Source: Neurospora intermedia (lineage: Eukaryota > Ascomycota > Sordariomycetes > Sordariales > Sordariaceae). From it: a stretch of DNA of 64,000 bases. The translations under genes and the position numbers were made by a program. This document shows, piece after piece, positions 36,287-45,499 of this stretch. Within the stretch, counting starts at the first letter, position 1. The number at the start of each line of letters is the position of its first letter. The stretch lies in the NCBI GenBank assembly GCA_037102815.1, contig BTPP01000003.1, positions 5,270,001-5,334,000 on the forward strand. Reading direction: 5' to 3'. The notes beneath the pieces are model-generated. The model ran no database searches, had not been told where the DNA came from, and was given only the letters and a program-made list of their open reading frames with translations.

Positions 36287-37585
36287 ATGAAAACCATCGA
36301 CGACTCCGACGAAGACCCCTCTTCCATCTGGGGTAAAATGGAACACGCCCGCGTCAAACCTTTTGCCGCCCAATTTTACTCTCCCGATTACATCGAGAAA
36401 TACCCCTTTGATTCCTTCGACCCTTCTTATGCCAACAAGCTCGATCTCTCTTTCGCTGCGCTGCCGCCCGCCGAACAATTCCTGCGTTTACCCAAGGGCA
36501 TCGTGGAAAACACAGATAGGTACCTCTCTGAGGGCGATTTGCAGTTAATGCTTACTTGGTTGGGGGACCATGCTAAAGCGCAGGATCAGGAGTATTTGAG
36601 GAAGGTGTCGGATAAACGGAGTAGAGCGTGGGGGATTGCGAGGAGGTTCAATCGTGCGTTGGAAAGGAGGAGAGTGAAGGTGATGTTGAAGATGAGACAG
36701 GAAGAAATAAATCGGTTGAGAGGGGTGGAGAAGGAAGAGAGGAGGAAGAGGGTAGAGGCGAGGAGAAAGAGGGAGGAGGAGGCGAATGAACGGTGGCGGG
36801 AGGAGGTGGAGAAGAGGAAGGAGAGAAAGAGAAAGGAGCAGGAAAATAAGGAGGAGAAGGAAGAGAAGGAGGAGCAAGAGAGGGAGGGAAAGAGGAGGAA
36901 AATGGATGAGGAGCAGGGGGAGGGGGAGGGAGAGGTGGTGGAACTTGGGGCGGTTCTGAGGAAGGTCGAGGCGGTTCCGAAGGTCGAGTCTCCTCCACCG
37001 CAGGTATCGTTCATTGAGAAATACAAGGAGGAGAGCCTGGTGAAGTGTACCAAACGTTTGGATGAATATTTCGCGGGTGTCAAGACACGTATCGTGGAGT
37101 TTGAGTCGATGCGCGAGGAGGGGAACCAGAACAAAACCTACTTGAATGACTTCATGAAGGATGTTGGCGAGCGGGTTGACGGGTCCATCCGCAAGGCCTT
37201 TGGAAACCTGAAGTCACATATGCGGTGGTACCAGGCGGTTGATGGGAGACTATGGAAGGCGGCGGTCACGGGGGTTGTCGACGTACTTGAGTATGTTTAT
37301 TTGCCCGTGGAGCTCAAGGTTGTTACAGAGTCGGGGGAGGAACACTTGAGGATTATGGAAGCTTCGGGCGAGCTGAAGGTGTATGGCGCCAAAAAGAAGC
37401 TTGGGGACTTGTTGCTGAAGTTCTTCTTTGAAACGGGAGTTGATAGAAAGGAGCTGGTCAAATGGGTAAAGTCAGAGAAGGACCTACATCGCAAGTTGGG
37501 CCTATTGCTCGAGAAGATGACTCAGGCTGGGATGGATAGGACCAGGATGCAGAAGGTTGCTAGGCCTTTCGGGATCAAGTTGTAG
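36287..37585 (+). CDS. Coiled-coil protein with AWxIARRFN module (family member 1)
   Basis: The single exon encodes 432 residues with no recognised database family. The N-terminal block (residues 24-80: FAAQFYSPDYIEKYPFD... LPKGIVENTDRYL) is followed by a helical module (about 76-135) ending in AWGIARRFN. A very charged Glu/Lys/Arg coiled coil covers about 136-215. The C-terminal domain contains KAAVTGVVDVLEYVYL. The gene at 39491-40627 is a full-length paralogue with all parts in the same order: FPKGIVENVDNYL, AWHVAKRFN, coiled coil, RAVFYGVISVLELIYF. No signal peptide or membrane segment is visible, so an intracellular structural or adaptor role is possible but not shown. The start ATG directly precedes the acidic IDDSDED. 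Confidence 0.8.
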   Translation: MKTIDDSDEDPSSIWGKMEHARVKPFAAQFYSPDYIEKYPFDSFDPSYANKLDLSFAALPPAEQFLRLPKGIVENTDRYLSEGDLQLMLTWLGDHAKAQDQEYLRKVSDKRSRAWGIARRFNRALERRRVKVMLKMRQEEINRLRGVEKEERRKRVEARRKREEEANERWREEVEKRKERKRKEQENKEEKEEKEEQEREGKRRKMDEEQGEGEGEVVELGAVLRKVEAVPKVESPPPQVSFIEKYKEESLVKCTKRLDEYFAGVKTRIVEFESMREEGNQNKTYLNDFMKDVGERVDGSIRKAFGNLKSHMRWYQAVDGRLWKAAVTGVVDVLEYVYLPVELKVVTESGEEHLRIMEASGELKVYGAKKKLGDLLLKFFFETGVDRKELVKWVKSEKDLHRKLGLLLEKMTQAGMDRTRMQKVARPFGIKL

Positions 37586-38494
37586 GGGTTTTCAACAAGG
37601 AGGGCAGCTGCGAGAGCAATGGAATGTCGTTACTCGCCCAAGTTTCTTTCCTGGGAAGATGTTTAGATGGATTTGGCAGTCCACTTCTTCCTTTCCTCAT
37701 CCAACCGACTATCAGTTTCTCTCACAATGATCTGCTTTATCTTGGGAGACACTCGTGGCCGAGCACCGGCGAGCTGAATGAATTATGATTTGAAGAAGAT
37801 CTCTGGGATTCAAAAAAATATGGGAAAGAGTTGAGAAGACTGACCAAAGACCCTGGGGACTTGGGTTTCACTCACCTCTTTTCGTGGCCAACCAGGCTCG
37901 CAATCGGTTAGTCACCTCGGGAGTGGCTTCCTCGACAGACCTGAGCTCTTTCCGTGCCGGCCATCACCGTGATGGCTCCCTTCCACTTCACAGGATGTGC
38001 CTTCTGCTGTTGCGTGCCTTCAAAGTGGGGTGGGGAGTTGGTACTGCAAGTACTGCAGCAGTCCGATAGTTCACCCTTCGAACAGCACTCTGCCCTGTGG
38101 ACGCAAACTTCAGGTTCAAGAACTGCGCTGGACCTTGAATCCAACAAGCAAGGATTCAGATGAAAGGGGCGTTTGTTGGCGGGACTCGTTTTGAGAGAGA
38201 CCTGATTCTCCCTCCTTTCATCAACCTGTACCCCTCCGCAGCAATCCATGAGTGAACTTCCTTTACCCAATCACTAATAACAGCTGGGATTCCGATTCCT
38301 GTTGTTTAACAAACATCCTCTTTCCTTCATTTTGGTTTCCATTAAATCGGGTCATCGCTGCCGCTGTGACAAGAATTCATTGGTCATCTCCTCGCGTGCA
38401 GGGTTCTCGACGCCGACGAGAGCATCGTGCTGCCCACATCCCACAGTATATCACCAGATATCAGTCTTCTTTGCCGGGCCTTTGATCCCTCAAC
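37586..38494. other. Intergenic stretch inside the family cluster
   Basis: No gene is supported here. Short overlapping frames on both strands show neither the cluster's shared module nor any other domain. Confidence 0.5.
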
Positions 38495-39235
38495 ATGGCT
38501 TCGCCCGTGGTCCCTCGCAAGCGGCGTCGAGCCTCCTCTGCAGATTCTGGCGCCAACCAGTTCGCGTCTGAACAACTCGCGGCCCTCCCAAAGCCCATCA
38601 AAATGAACCCAGAAAGCCACATTGCGACCGAAGACCTCAGATTCATACTCTCCTTTCTACCCCTCTCGATGGTCATCGACATTTTGACATCTGCAGTCTC
38701 CAATGATCAATCTCAAGCTTGGAAGATCGCTGAGCGTTTCAACGAGTTCATCATCCCACGGAAGCTCGAGTGTATGAGAAACAACGACGTCGAGGGTCTC
38801 AACTCACTCCCGGGTCCCTTCGCCAGATCTGCTTCACTCAGACATCTGTCCACGGCCACTGTGTCCTTGATGCTCTCTCATTTACCCCCCTTCGCAGTCC
38901 TTGACATGCTTGCCTCTGCCGTTCCTTCCGACCAGAGTCTAGGTTGGACGATTGCTAGGCGGTTTAACGATCATGTTATCAGGCGCAAGTGGGAACTTAC
39001 AAAGCTGGTTGAGGATGAGGCGGCTCGCGGCATACCCGAGACGCCAGCCAGAAAGACTGTGAGCATTTACAGAGGGAGAGACCTTTACATCATCGACGTC
39101 CAGGATGTCGTTGACCGTCTGAATTCACCCACTTGGAACGGAAACGACTCTACCCGCGAGTTCAGCGATGAAGAGATGGAGTGGATCAACAAGTACGTGC
39201 TGCCGCTGGGAGTTTGTCAAAGTAACCGCGAGTGA
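38495..39235 (+). CDS. Protein with two tandem AWxIARRFN-type modules (family member 2)
   Basis: The single exon encodes 246 residues with a basic Ser-rich N-terminus (PRKRRRASS) that could act as a nuclear localisation signal. Residues 41-95 and 116-170 are two copies of one module: ATEDLRFILSFLPLSMVIDI then AWKIAERFN, and STATVSLMLSHLPPFAVLDM then GWTIARRFN. Both copies share a DQS tripeptide four to five residues before the signature. The same module occurs once in each neighbouring family member, but here the coiled coil and the C-terminal domain are absent. The remaining C-terminus is acidic and unrecognised. The middle position between two full-length relatives suggests local duplication and trimming. 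No function can be assigned. Confidence 0.75.
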   Translation: MASPVVPRKRRRASSADSGANQFASEQLAALPKPIKMNPESHIATEDLRFILSFLPLSMVIDILTSAVSNDQSQAWKIAERFNEFIIPRKLECMRNNDVEGLNSLPGPFARSASLRHLSTATVSLMLSHLPPFAVLDMLASAVPSDQSLGWTIARRFNDHVIRRKWELTKLVEDEAARGIPETPARKTVSIYRGRDLYIIDVQDVVDRLNSPTWNGNDSTREFSDEEMEWINKYVLPLGVCQSNRE

Positions 39236-39490
39236 ACCACCTCGCGAAATAAAGCAACGACACCAGAGAACAGGAGGACTTGTTACGTGGGAGGAAGGAG
39301 GCAGCACTCGAGGCAAGGTTGTATGGGATGGTTCCTGGCATGCATACAACACGTGTGTTGTCAGGGACAAGCTCCAGGACATGGAAACAGTATACGAATT
39401 TTGAGTGTAAAGGACAGAACAAAAAGTTGGGTTCCCTTTGTGAGGGTTACAAGCAAGAATTCATCCACATCCACTTCTCCCAAGTCGCAC

Positions 39491-40627
39491 TCAGATATCA
39501 AGTTCACTTGCCAACTCCCACGCGCCACTCATTCCACGTCTAGCCATGTTCACAAGCACCGCGCTCAACCTCTCGAAAATGTCATCTCCCGCGCGGAGCC
39601 ATTGCACCGTGTTATTGATTTTGATCTTACACAAACTGTGCAGTAAAGAAGCCCAATCTTCTCTAACACCGCTCATCGTAACGTGGGACAAGACATTTGA
39701 ATTCTTCCAGTCCACGTGTGAGTTTCTTTGGATTTGGGTGACATCTTCAAAGTAGATCAGCTCGAGCACGCTGATAACACCATAAAAGACTGCCCGTACC
39801 ACCCTACAGTTGGGCAGCCCCATCTGCGACTCAACGTGCGCCTGTAGACGCCGCGTGAAAAGCCGGATGAACCGCCCAATTTGGGCGGTGAGTGCCTCGC
39901 ACTCACCAATCGTCACAGACTCGTTGCTGGCCGAGAATCTTGCAATTTGTTGCCTCAAAGTCAAAGCCCCGCTGTTTAAGTCTTCAACCAGCTCCTGTTG
40001 AACTCTCACTTCTTCAGCCTTGACTTGTCTTCGTAGTTCTTCCTCCTTCGCAATCCTCCTCTTCCTCTCTTCCTCTTCTCGTAGCTTTTTTTGCTGTTCC
40101 TCCGCCCGCTGCTTTGCCAATTCTCTCTGTCGTTCCCTAAGTTTCCTTTCTCTCCTCTCTCTCGCCACTGCCTTCTTCCTCTCCTTTTCCGCCTGCATCG
40201 CCTCCCTTATCCTTTCCACTTCCTCCTCCCCCAACTCCCTCTCCAGCGCGGACCTCGTTGATTCTAGTCTCAGGTTAAACCGCTTCGCAACGTGCCATGC
40301 CTCGCGCTGGTGATCTACCAGCCAGGACACGTATCTGTCGTCCCTGGACTCGCCCATATAAGCCAGCATCTTGTTCAAGGCTCTGTGGTCGAGGTAGTTG
40401 TCCACATTTTCCACGATGCCTTTAGGAAAACGACGGAACTGCTCCTCAAGGGGGAGCGACTGGAACTCCGGGCCGGAGAAGTATTCGGGGTCGAACTGGT
40501 TCCAGTCGTATTCTTCCACGTAGTTGGGCGAGTAATATTGGTCCGCGAAGCCCCTGACGCGTTGTTGGTCGGCGATTTGGTAGCAGTCCCAGAGGGTCAG
40601 ATCCGCGCCGCGCCTGGGAGGAGGCAT
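39491..40627 (-). CDS. Coiled-coil protein with AWxIARRFN module (family member 3)
   Basis: The single exon encodes 378 residues and is a full-length paralogue of the protein at 36287-37585. The N-terminal block FADQYYSPNYVEEYDWNQFD and FPKGIVENVDNYL (residues 27-79) matches FAAQFYSPDYIEKYPFDSFD and LPKGIVENTDRYL. The module ends in AWHVAKRFN (110-118). A Glu/Arg/Lys/Gln-rich coiled coil covers about 130-235. The C-terminal RAVFYGVISVLELIYF also has a counterpart. It runs convergently toward the middle gene, whose stop codon lies 255 bp away. Identity between the paralogues is moderate by eye, so the duplication is old and both copies look intact. An intracellular location is inferred from the absence of targeting signals. 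Confidence 0.8.
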   Translation of the reverse strand: MPPPRRGADLTLWDCYQIADQQRVRGFADQYYSPNYVEEYDWNQFDPEYFSGPEFQSLPLEEQFRRFPKGIVENVDNYLDHRALNKMLAYMGESRDDRYVSWLVDHQREAWHVAKRFNLRLESTRSALERELGEEEVERIREAMQAEKERKKAVARERRERKLRERQRELAKQRAEEQQKKLREEEERKRRIAKEEELRRQVKAEEVRVQQELVEDLNSGALTLRQQIARFSASNESVTIGECEALTAQIGRFIRLFTRRLQAHVESQMGLPNCRVVRAVFYGVISVLELIYFEDVTQIQRNSHVDWKNSNVLSHVTMSGVREDWASLLHSLCKIKINNTVQWLRAGDDIFERLSAVLVNMARRGMSGAWELASELDI

Positions 40628-41418
40628 GGTGCTCTTTTCTTGTTGTTATTACCGTGGGTAGGTTTGAAAAGTTGAGGTTGCTTTGGGTAATTGGGATGGC
40701 TTGTGTAAGGAAAGATCAGAAACGATAGATAGGTCGCGTCTCCAAAATGGCGTGTTGTCGTCAACTCGTCGTCACTACCTACCTTACCTATTATAGTGTG
40801 CCAAGAGCACCCTGCAGCACTGTCCATATAGCGGTTTTGGTGGATCACAGCGTATAGAGAAAGGCACCATGTCACGCCAACACCAAAACAAACAAAATAA
40901 ACAAAAACACCTAAACAACGACACTCGCGAAAAACAACCCAGCCTCGAAGAGAAGCCTGATTTTCAAAGAGCCGAGAATGACTTGCAACGCTTGAGGCAC
41001 ACTTTAACCAACTAGACTTCCACAACTTGGGGATATCTTGTTCATATCGCCTACTGCCTACTGCATACCGCCTCGTGATTTCCCCCTCGATTTGCCCTAG
41101 CGCTACCTACCCGGTACCTCCTCGGAGACGGACTCTAGCTACCTCTACCCTAGACACCTGAGCAAGATAGTATGTAGCCAGTCAAGCGGTCATAAAACCT
41201 GAACTTACCGCTCGTTTATGGTTCGCAAAAGCCGTTACAGAACTGTGCGATTGGATACAGTCTATTAGGAATTCTTCTAACCATGAATGTCGGCTGAGTA
41301 ATTCTTAATTCCTGCCAGCAAGCCATTGTTAGGAAACTGAAAAAGCAACATCAAGCAGGGCTTAAGCAAGCATGTGAACCTCATGTATATATCCCACTTG
41401 CTATCATTTTTCCGTGTG
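40628..41418. other. Intergenic stretch between family member 3 and the HET gene
   Basis: No gene is supported. The left part is the promoter side of the minus-strand gene ending at 40627. The right part is the 3' side of the HET-domain gene. Confidence 0.5.
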
Positions 41419-43705
41419 TTATATCAATGTTATCCTTCCTGGTTTCAAGCCCGCTTTGAATGATTCTGGGATGTACCGAGCAATTCCCACTCGACGATAC
41501 GTAGACGCATTATCTTCTTGTACAATCCTTCTCAGAAGAAGTCCTTCAAGGCAAAAATCGCAGTCCCCTGCAAAATGATGCTCTACAGGTGTTTTCCTGG
41601 TGTCACTACTGACATCCTCAATGCCAATCACCAAACACACCAGTTCTCCCGTACCATGAAGCAGCTCATCCGCATCATCAAGATAAGCCAACCCAGCAGC
41701 AGCGTCATGCATGATCAGGACTCCTAGGTTTGTTTCTTCCTCTTCAGGTCCTCCGTTGAAACCCAAAACCTCGTTGAGACGCTTAATCCCAGAATCGAAT
41801 TGCACAAGCAGAGCATTACGCAGCGTCAATGTGGCGTCGGTAAGAGCGCCATAAGGATCATTATGCTTTGGCGATCCCTTCATTTCTTCAACTTCAGGAA
41901 ACCCATTGTCAGGTTGAAAAAAGAGCTCTGGTAGGAACTTGATGGAGGAGCTGGAGCTGTTGAGGGATGCCCAAGACCAGCTTGGTGCAATGTATTCTGA
42001 AGAAGCTCGCCTGGCGGATCTGTCAGGACTGGCGGCCCAGAGCAGACATTGGGGCATATGGGTGCTCCATAGTCCAGCCACGTACTTTGCGTTAGGAAAG
42101 AGAACCTGATAGGATTGTGCGATTCCAGAGAGGGCGATGAGCTTGTCGGTTGGTATTGTCAATGACCGGTTAGAGTACTCCTCGACAAGGCTTTGCCATT
42201 TCATTCGCATTTCCTTTGGTTGATCCACCGTGATCTCGGACGTACTTGCCATTGCCTTCCTCAGTGTCATTTGGCCTCGATCGAACAAGGGCCAAGGGTG
42301 TTGGGTGCATGCCTTTCCCTCCATGCACTCCCATAGTAGTTGCTGATGTCCGAAATGTATAGTTCTTGTCGAAAGTTCCCTTTCCTGGAGCGTCCAAGCC
42401 CGATACCGAAGAGGGCTCTGATCTCTTGAAGTGTAATATTCCCCCGACCACCCTAACCTTGTTCCCTTCCATGCTTGTACCCGATACTGGTCGTTTTGGT
42501 TGCCATGTATCTTGTGGTTCAGGAGGAAATCCGGCCGTACCATATTGAGCCCCTGGCTGCTATCGCTGGAGCTAAGAGCCGCCAGAGTACAATAAGAATG
42601 GGTGTATACTTTGGCCATCAGCGACGCCTCGTGCGCCCAGTCTGCTTCGTCATCCTGGATGATGCAGAGCGAATCAATCCAGAGATACCGCTGTCCCAAT
42701 CTTCGCGTAATTTCGACCGCATCCTGAAAAGTATTTGGAAGACTTGAGAATGGGATTCTATTCATATTCGCCACCAAGTTTGCTTTTGTTGTAGTTGCAG
42801 GGCGTTTTTCGGGGGGTCCCCAACAGTGACTCAAGGTCAGATACGGCGGCTGTCTGTTATTGTGGTTTACTGCGTCCAGTCGTAGATTCACAAGTTTGAT
42901 ATCGTCTCTGTAAGTAAATAGCTCGCCGCGTTCGAATGCTTCTAGATCCAGAAGTCTGGTGGGTATGAAGTCCTGAGTGGCCAACGCTGCGCGGCAAGCG
43001 TCCCCATGTTTCTGCTCGCATCTGCTAATCCACATCTTCATGAGTGCCACGCTATATTCCATAGCCTCGTAGGACGCAGAGGAATCTCTTCCAGGGCTTT
43101 CCTTCTCTGTGTCTTGAAGCCAGATAAGTGAGTGCGTCACGTCGAAGCGGAGCTGATACGGGAAGCCTCTGCAGTCACCGTCAGCTAGAAACGTAAAATT
43201 GGACATTAACATCTACACTCACCTCGTAGCAGCTTCGCCAAAGTGTGTAGACAAGCGTACTGGGCTGAACAGAGTTCCGCATTTTTGTGAGGTGTTCTGA
43301 CGCCGCCACTCAATCAGTCCTGTCGTAAATATATGTATATAAGCTTGAGAACCATCTTCAACGGATATCATGTCACAACACAACTTAGCACTTACTATGT
43401 AGATCCTCGCCCTCATCGAGAAACTGAGGCCAAGGATCCCTTATCTCGAGACTTAACCCGAAGTATATCAAGCCGCGGCGGGGACCGAGAGGCATACTCC
43501 AGTCAAGCTTTCTGATCTTGTATGAGCAAGATTCTGAGATGTCGCCTTTCATTCGCCACGCAGCAAGGAATTGGCAGAAATGACAGTCCTTTCCGGCCTC
43601 TGCTTCCAGCTCTTTTACATTCACCACCTGGTCGACCTCGGAGTATGTTGCGAGCCAGAAAGACGCCGGAAATAGGCGACATTGTTCTCCCAGCTGGTGT
43701 TCCAT
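41419..43705 (-). CDS. HET-domain protein (heterokaryon-incompatibility type)
   Basis: The proposed exons, read downward, are 43705-43396, 43343-43223 and 43168-41419, giving 726 residues. The HET domain is clear from about residue 253: YLTLSHCWG, then RYLWIDSLCIIQDDEADWAH and MAKVYTHSYCTLAALSS. HET proteins mediate non-self recognition and cell death in filamentous ascomycetes when they carry incompatible alleles, but most family members have no known partner. The N-terminal exon has paired cysteines (CHFC) typical of the region before a HET domain. The first intron has two possible acceptors: a 52-nt intron is preferred over a 40-nt one, and both keep frame. The start is uncertain; ATGs at 43705 and 43777 are both in frame. 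The gene appears intact. Confidence 0.85.
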
Positions 43706-44426
43706 CTTTACTCGAGACCTTGACTTTATTGTCGACGTTTTGTTCTGGTGACCTTCTATGTCAGACACCGAGTGCATCTGACGAAGGTAAGAAATAGTTG
43801 ATGGGAAGAAGAAAGCGTTGATAAATTGCAGTGTGGACTGGCGAGTAGGCAGCCATATCGTCTGCCCAACGTAGCATAAACGGAATCGAGGAGGTTCCAA
43901 TGGGTAGGCTTAGTACTTACACAGCCCCCAAAGCTATCTGTCAAATGACATGAGTAGTAGTCAGTAGGTTGAAGACAAACCATCTGCAGCAAGAAGACGC
44001 TTGCCGGAAGAAGAATAGAGGAGAGGACATGCCCCACTTGGATGGGAATAGATACAGCACGTTGAACAGGTGGTGGGCCACGAACGACAATGTCAGCAAG
44101 CGGTAGTAAGCATCAGGTAAATGGTATCTCGTTAAGGGGCAGCGACAAACAAGCTAAACACAAACAGAGGAGGCACCAAAATTATCAAAACTCTTCCTCC
44201 ATAACAGTAAGCTTGTCCCCATAGTAAGAGAATATCAAAAATATTCTCCACCACCAACATATCACCAGACTCCAATAATCTAATTTCCAGAGATTCCGGA
44301 GCAAAACAGGAACAATAAGGTACCATACGCAGAGTACTCTAGTCATCAGGAAAAACCAATGATTCCATCCTGAACATAAGACACCAACCTGCAACCCCAA
44401 ACCTAACCTCATCCCTCCCTCAAAAA
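43706..44426. other. Intergenic stretch between the GPI-protein gene and the HET gene
   Basis: No gene is supported. It holds the presumed promoter and leader of the HET gene and the 3' side of the upstream minus-strand gene. Confidence 0.5.
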
Positions 44427-45499
44427 TCAAAGCAACCCAACAACCACCACCACACCCCCCAACACCGCCGCCCCAACCTTGACTCCCAAACCCGCACCCG
44501 CACCAGCACCACCAACGCTCGCCGCACCGCTACTACCACCAGCCCCAGTCGTACTAGCCGCAGCCTGCACAACCCCCAACACCGTCGTCGCCTCCTCCTT
44601 ACTCTCGTCATTCACCGCATACCCGACCGTCGCCAGCCCCGTACTCGTCGTCAACTCCATCACCTTCGTCACACTCCCATCCCCACCCGTCGCATCCCTC
44701 GTGACGGTCTGCACGGCCGTGACTGTCTCCGTCCCCGTGCTCGTCAAAGTCCATCCCGCGCCCCAAATTCCCCAAGGTCCATTAGCTTGGCCATTACCAT
44801 AGTCACCATCACTACCACCGTGTCGGTGACCCCAGCCCCAGGGCCCGCCGGCCCAGGGGGATCCATCCCATTCACATCCCGTGACGGTATACACGCCGCC
44901 CGTCCAAGTGGCGGTGCCGGCCCAGCCACGGTGGGGACCCCATTGTCCTGTCCCCGTTGCCGTTGATCCTCCGTGGCCGCCGCCCTGCCACCAGCCGCCA
45001 ATGGGACCGCCGCCATCGTGACCGCCGTCCCAGGCGCCCGTAAAAGCAGGAAGAGAGACGGTGTAAACGCCTGTAGAGCCGGCGGAGGAGCAAGAGGAAT
45101 ATTGGGCGCAGAGAGAGGAAGACAGAGAGGAGTAGGAAGAGTGAACGGTGGGCGTGGCGGAGCAGGCGGAAACGAGACACGAGGAGGCGGCGTCCTTGCG
45201 GGATTGGATGTCGGAGGAGGAGTCGGGGTCGGATGCGCACCAATCTGTTGGAGCGGGCCAGGAGGTGGTGCTGGCGGCGGACCAGGCTGAGGAGAGGCAG
45301 GATTGCTGTCGGTGTGAAGTGAAGCGTTAGTTATCTGGACTAGGCGGTAGACTAGAGGAGGGGAGAAAGGGGAAGAGGAAAAACTTACTGCGCACTCGGG
45401 GGCTCCGGCACCCCACCAGGCGTTGGTGCGGCCGAGCATGCCTAGGAGGGCCAAGGAAGTGTAGGTAAGGATTTGGGGACGGAGCTGATGTCGGTCCAT
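44427..45499 (-). CDS. GPI-anchored, CFEM-like cell-surface protein
   Basis: Two exons (45499-45389 and 45305-44427) encode 329 residues. The intron is 83 nt with a GTAAGT donor. Residues 1-27 form a signal peptide ending near TNA. The mature protein starts with WWGAGAPECAQSC and continues with spaced cysteines (WC, SCLVSAC, SSLCAQYSSC), resembling CFEM-type cysteine-rich domains of fungal surface proteins. A Gly/Trp-rich middle region (GGWWQGGGHGG) is followed by a Thr/Val-rich stretch and an Ala/Gly spacer. The very hydrophobic C-terminus (AAVLGGVVVVVGLL) is a GPI-attachment signal. It is expected at the plasma membrane or cell wall, possibly in adhesion or iron/haem handling as in other CFEM proteins. 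The cysteine pattern is not a perfect CFEM match, so I say CFEM-like. Confidence 0.8.

Noticed and set aside
36545-37134. Long Ser/Leu/Pro-rich minus-strand frames opposite the coiled-coil gene
   Set aside because: These are antisense shadows of Glu/Lys/Arg-rich codons of the real gene.
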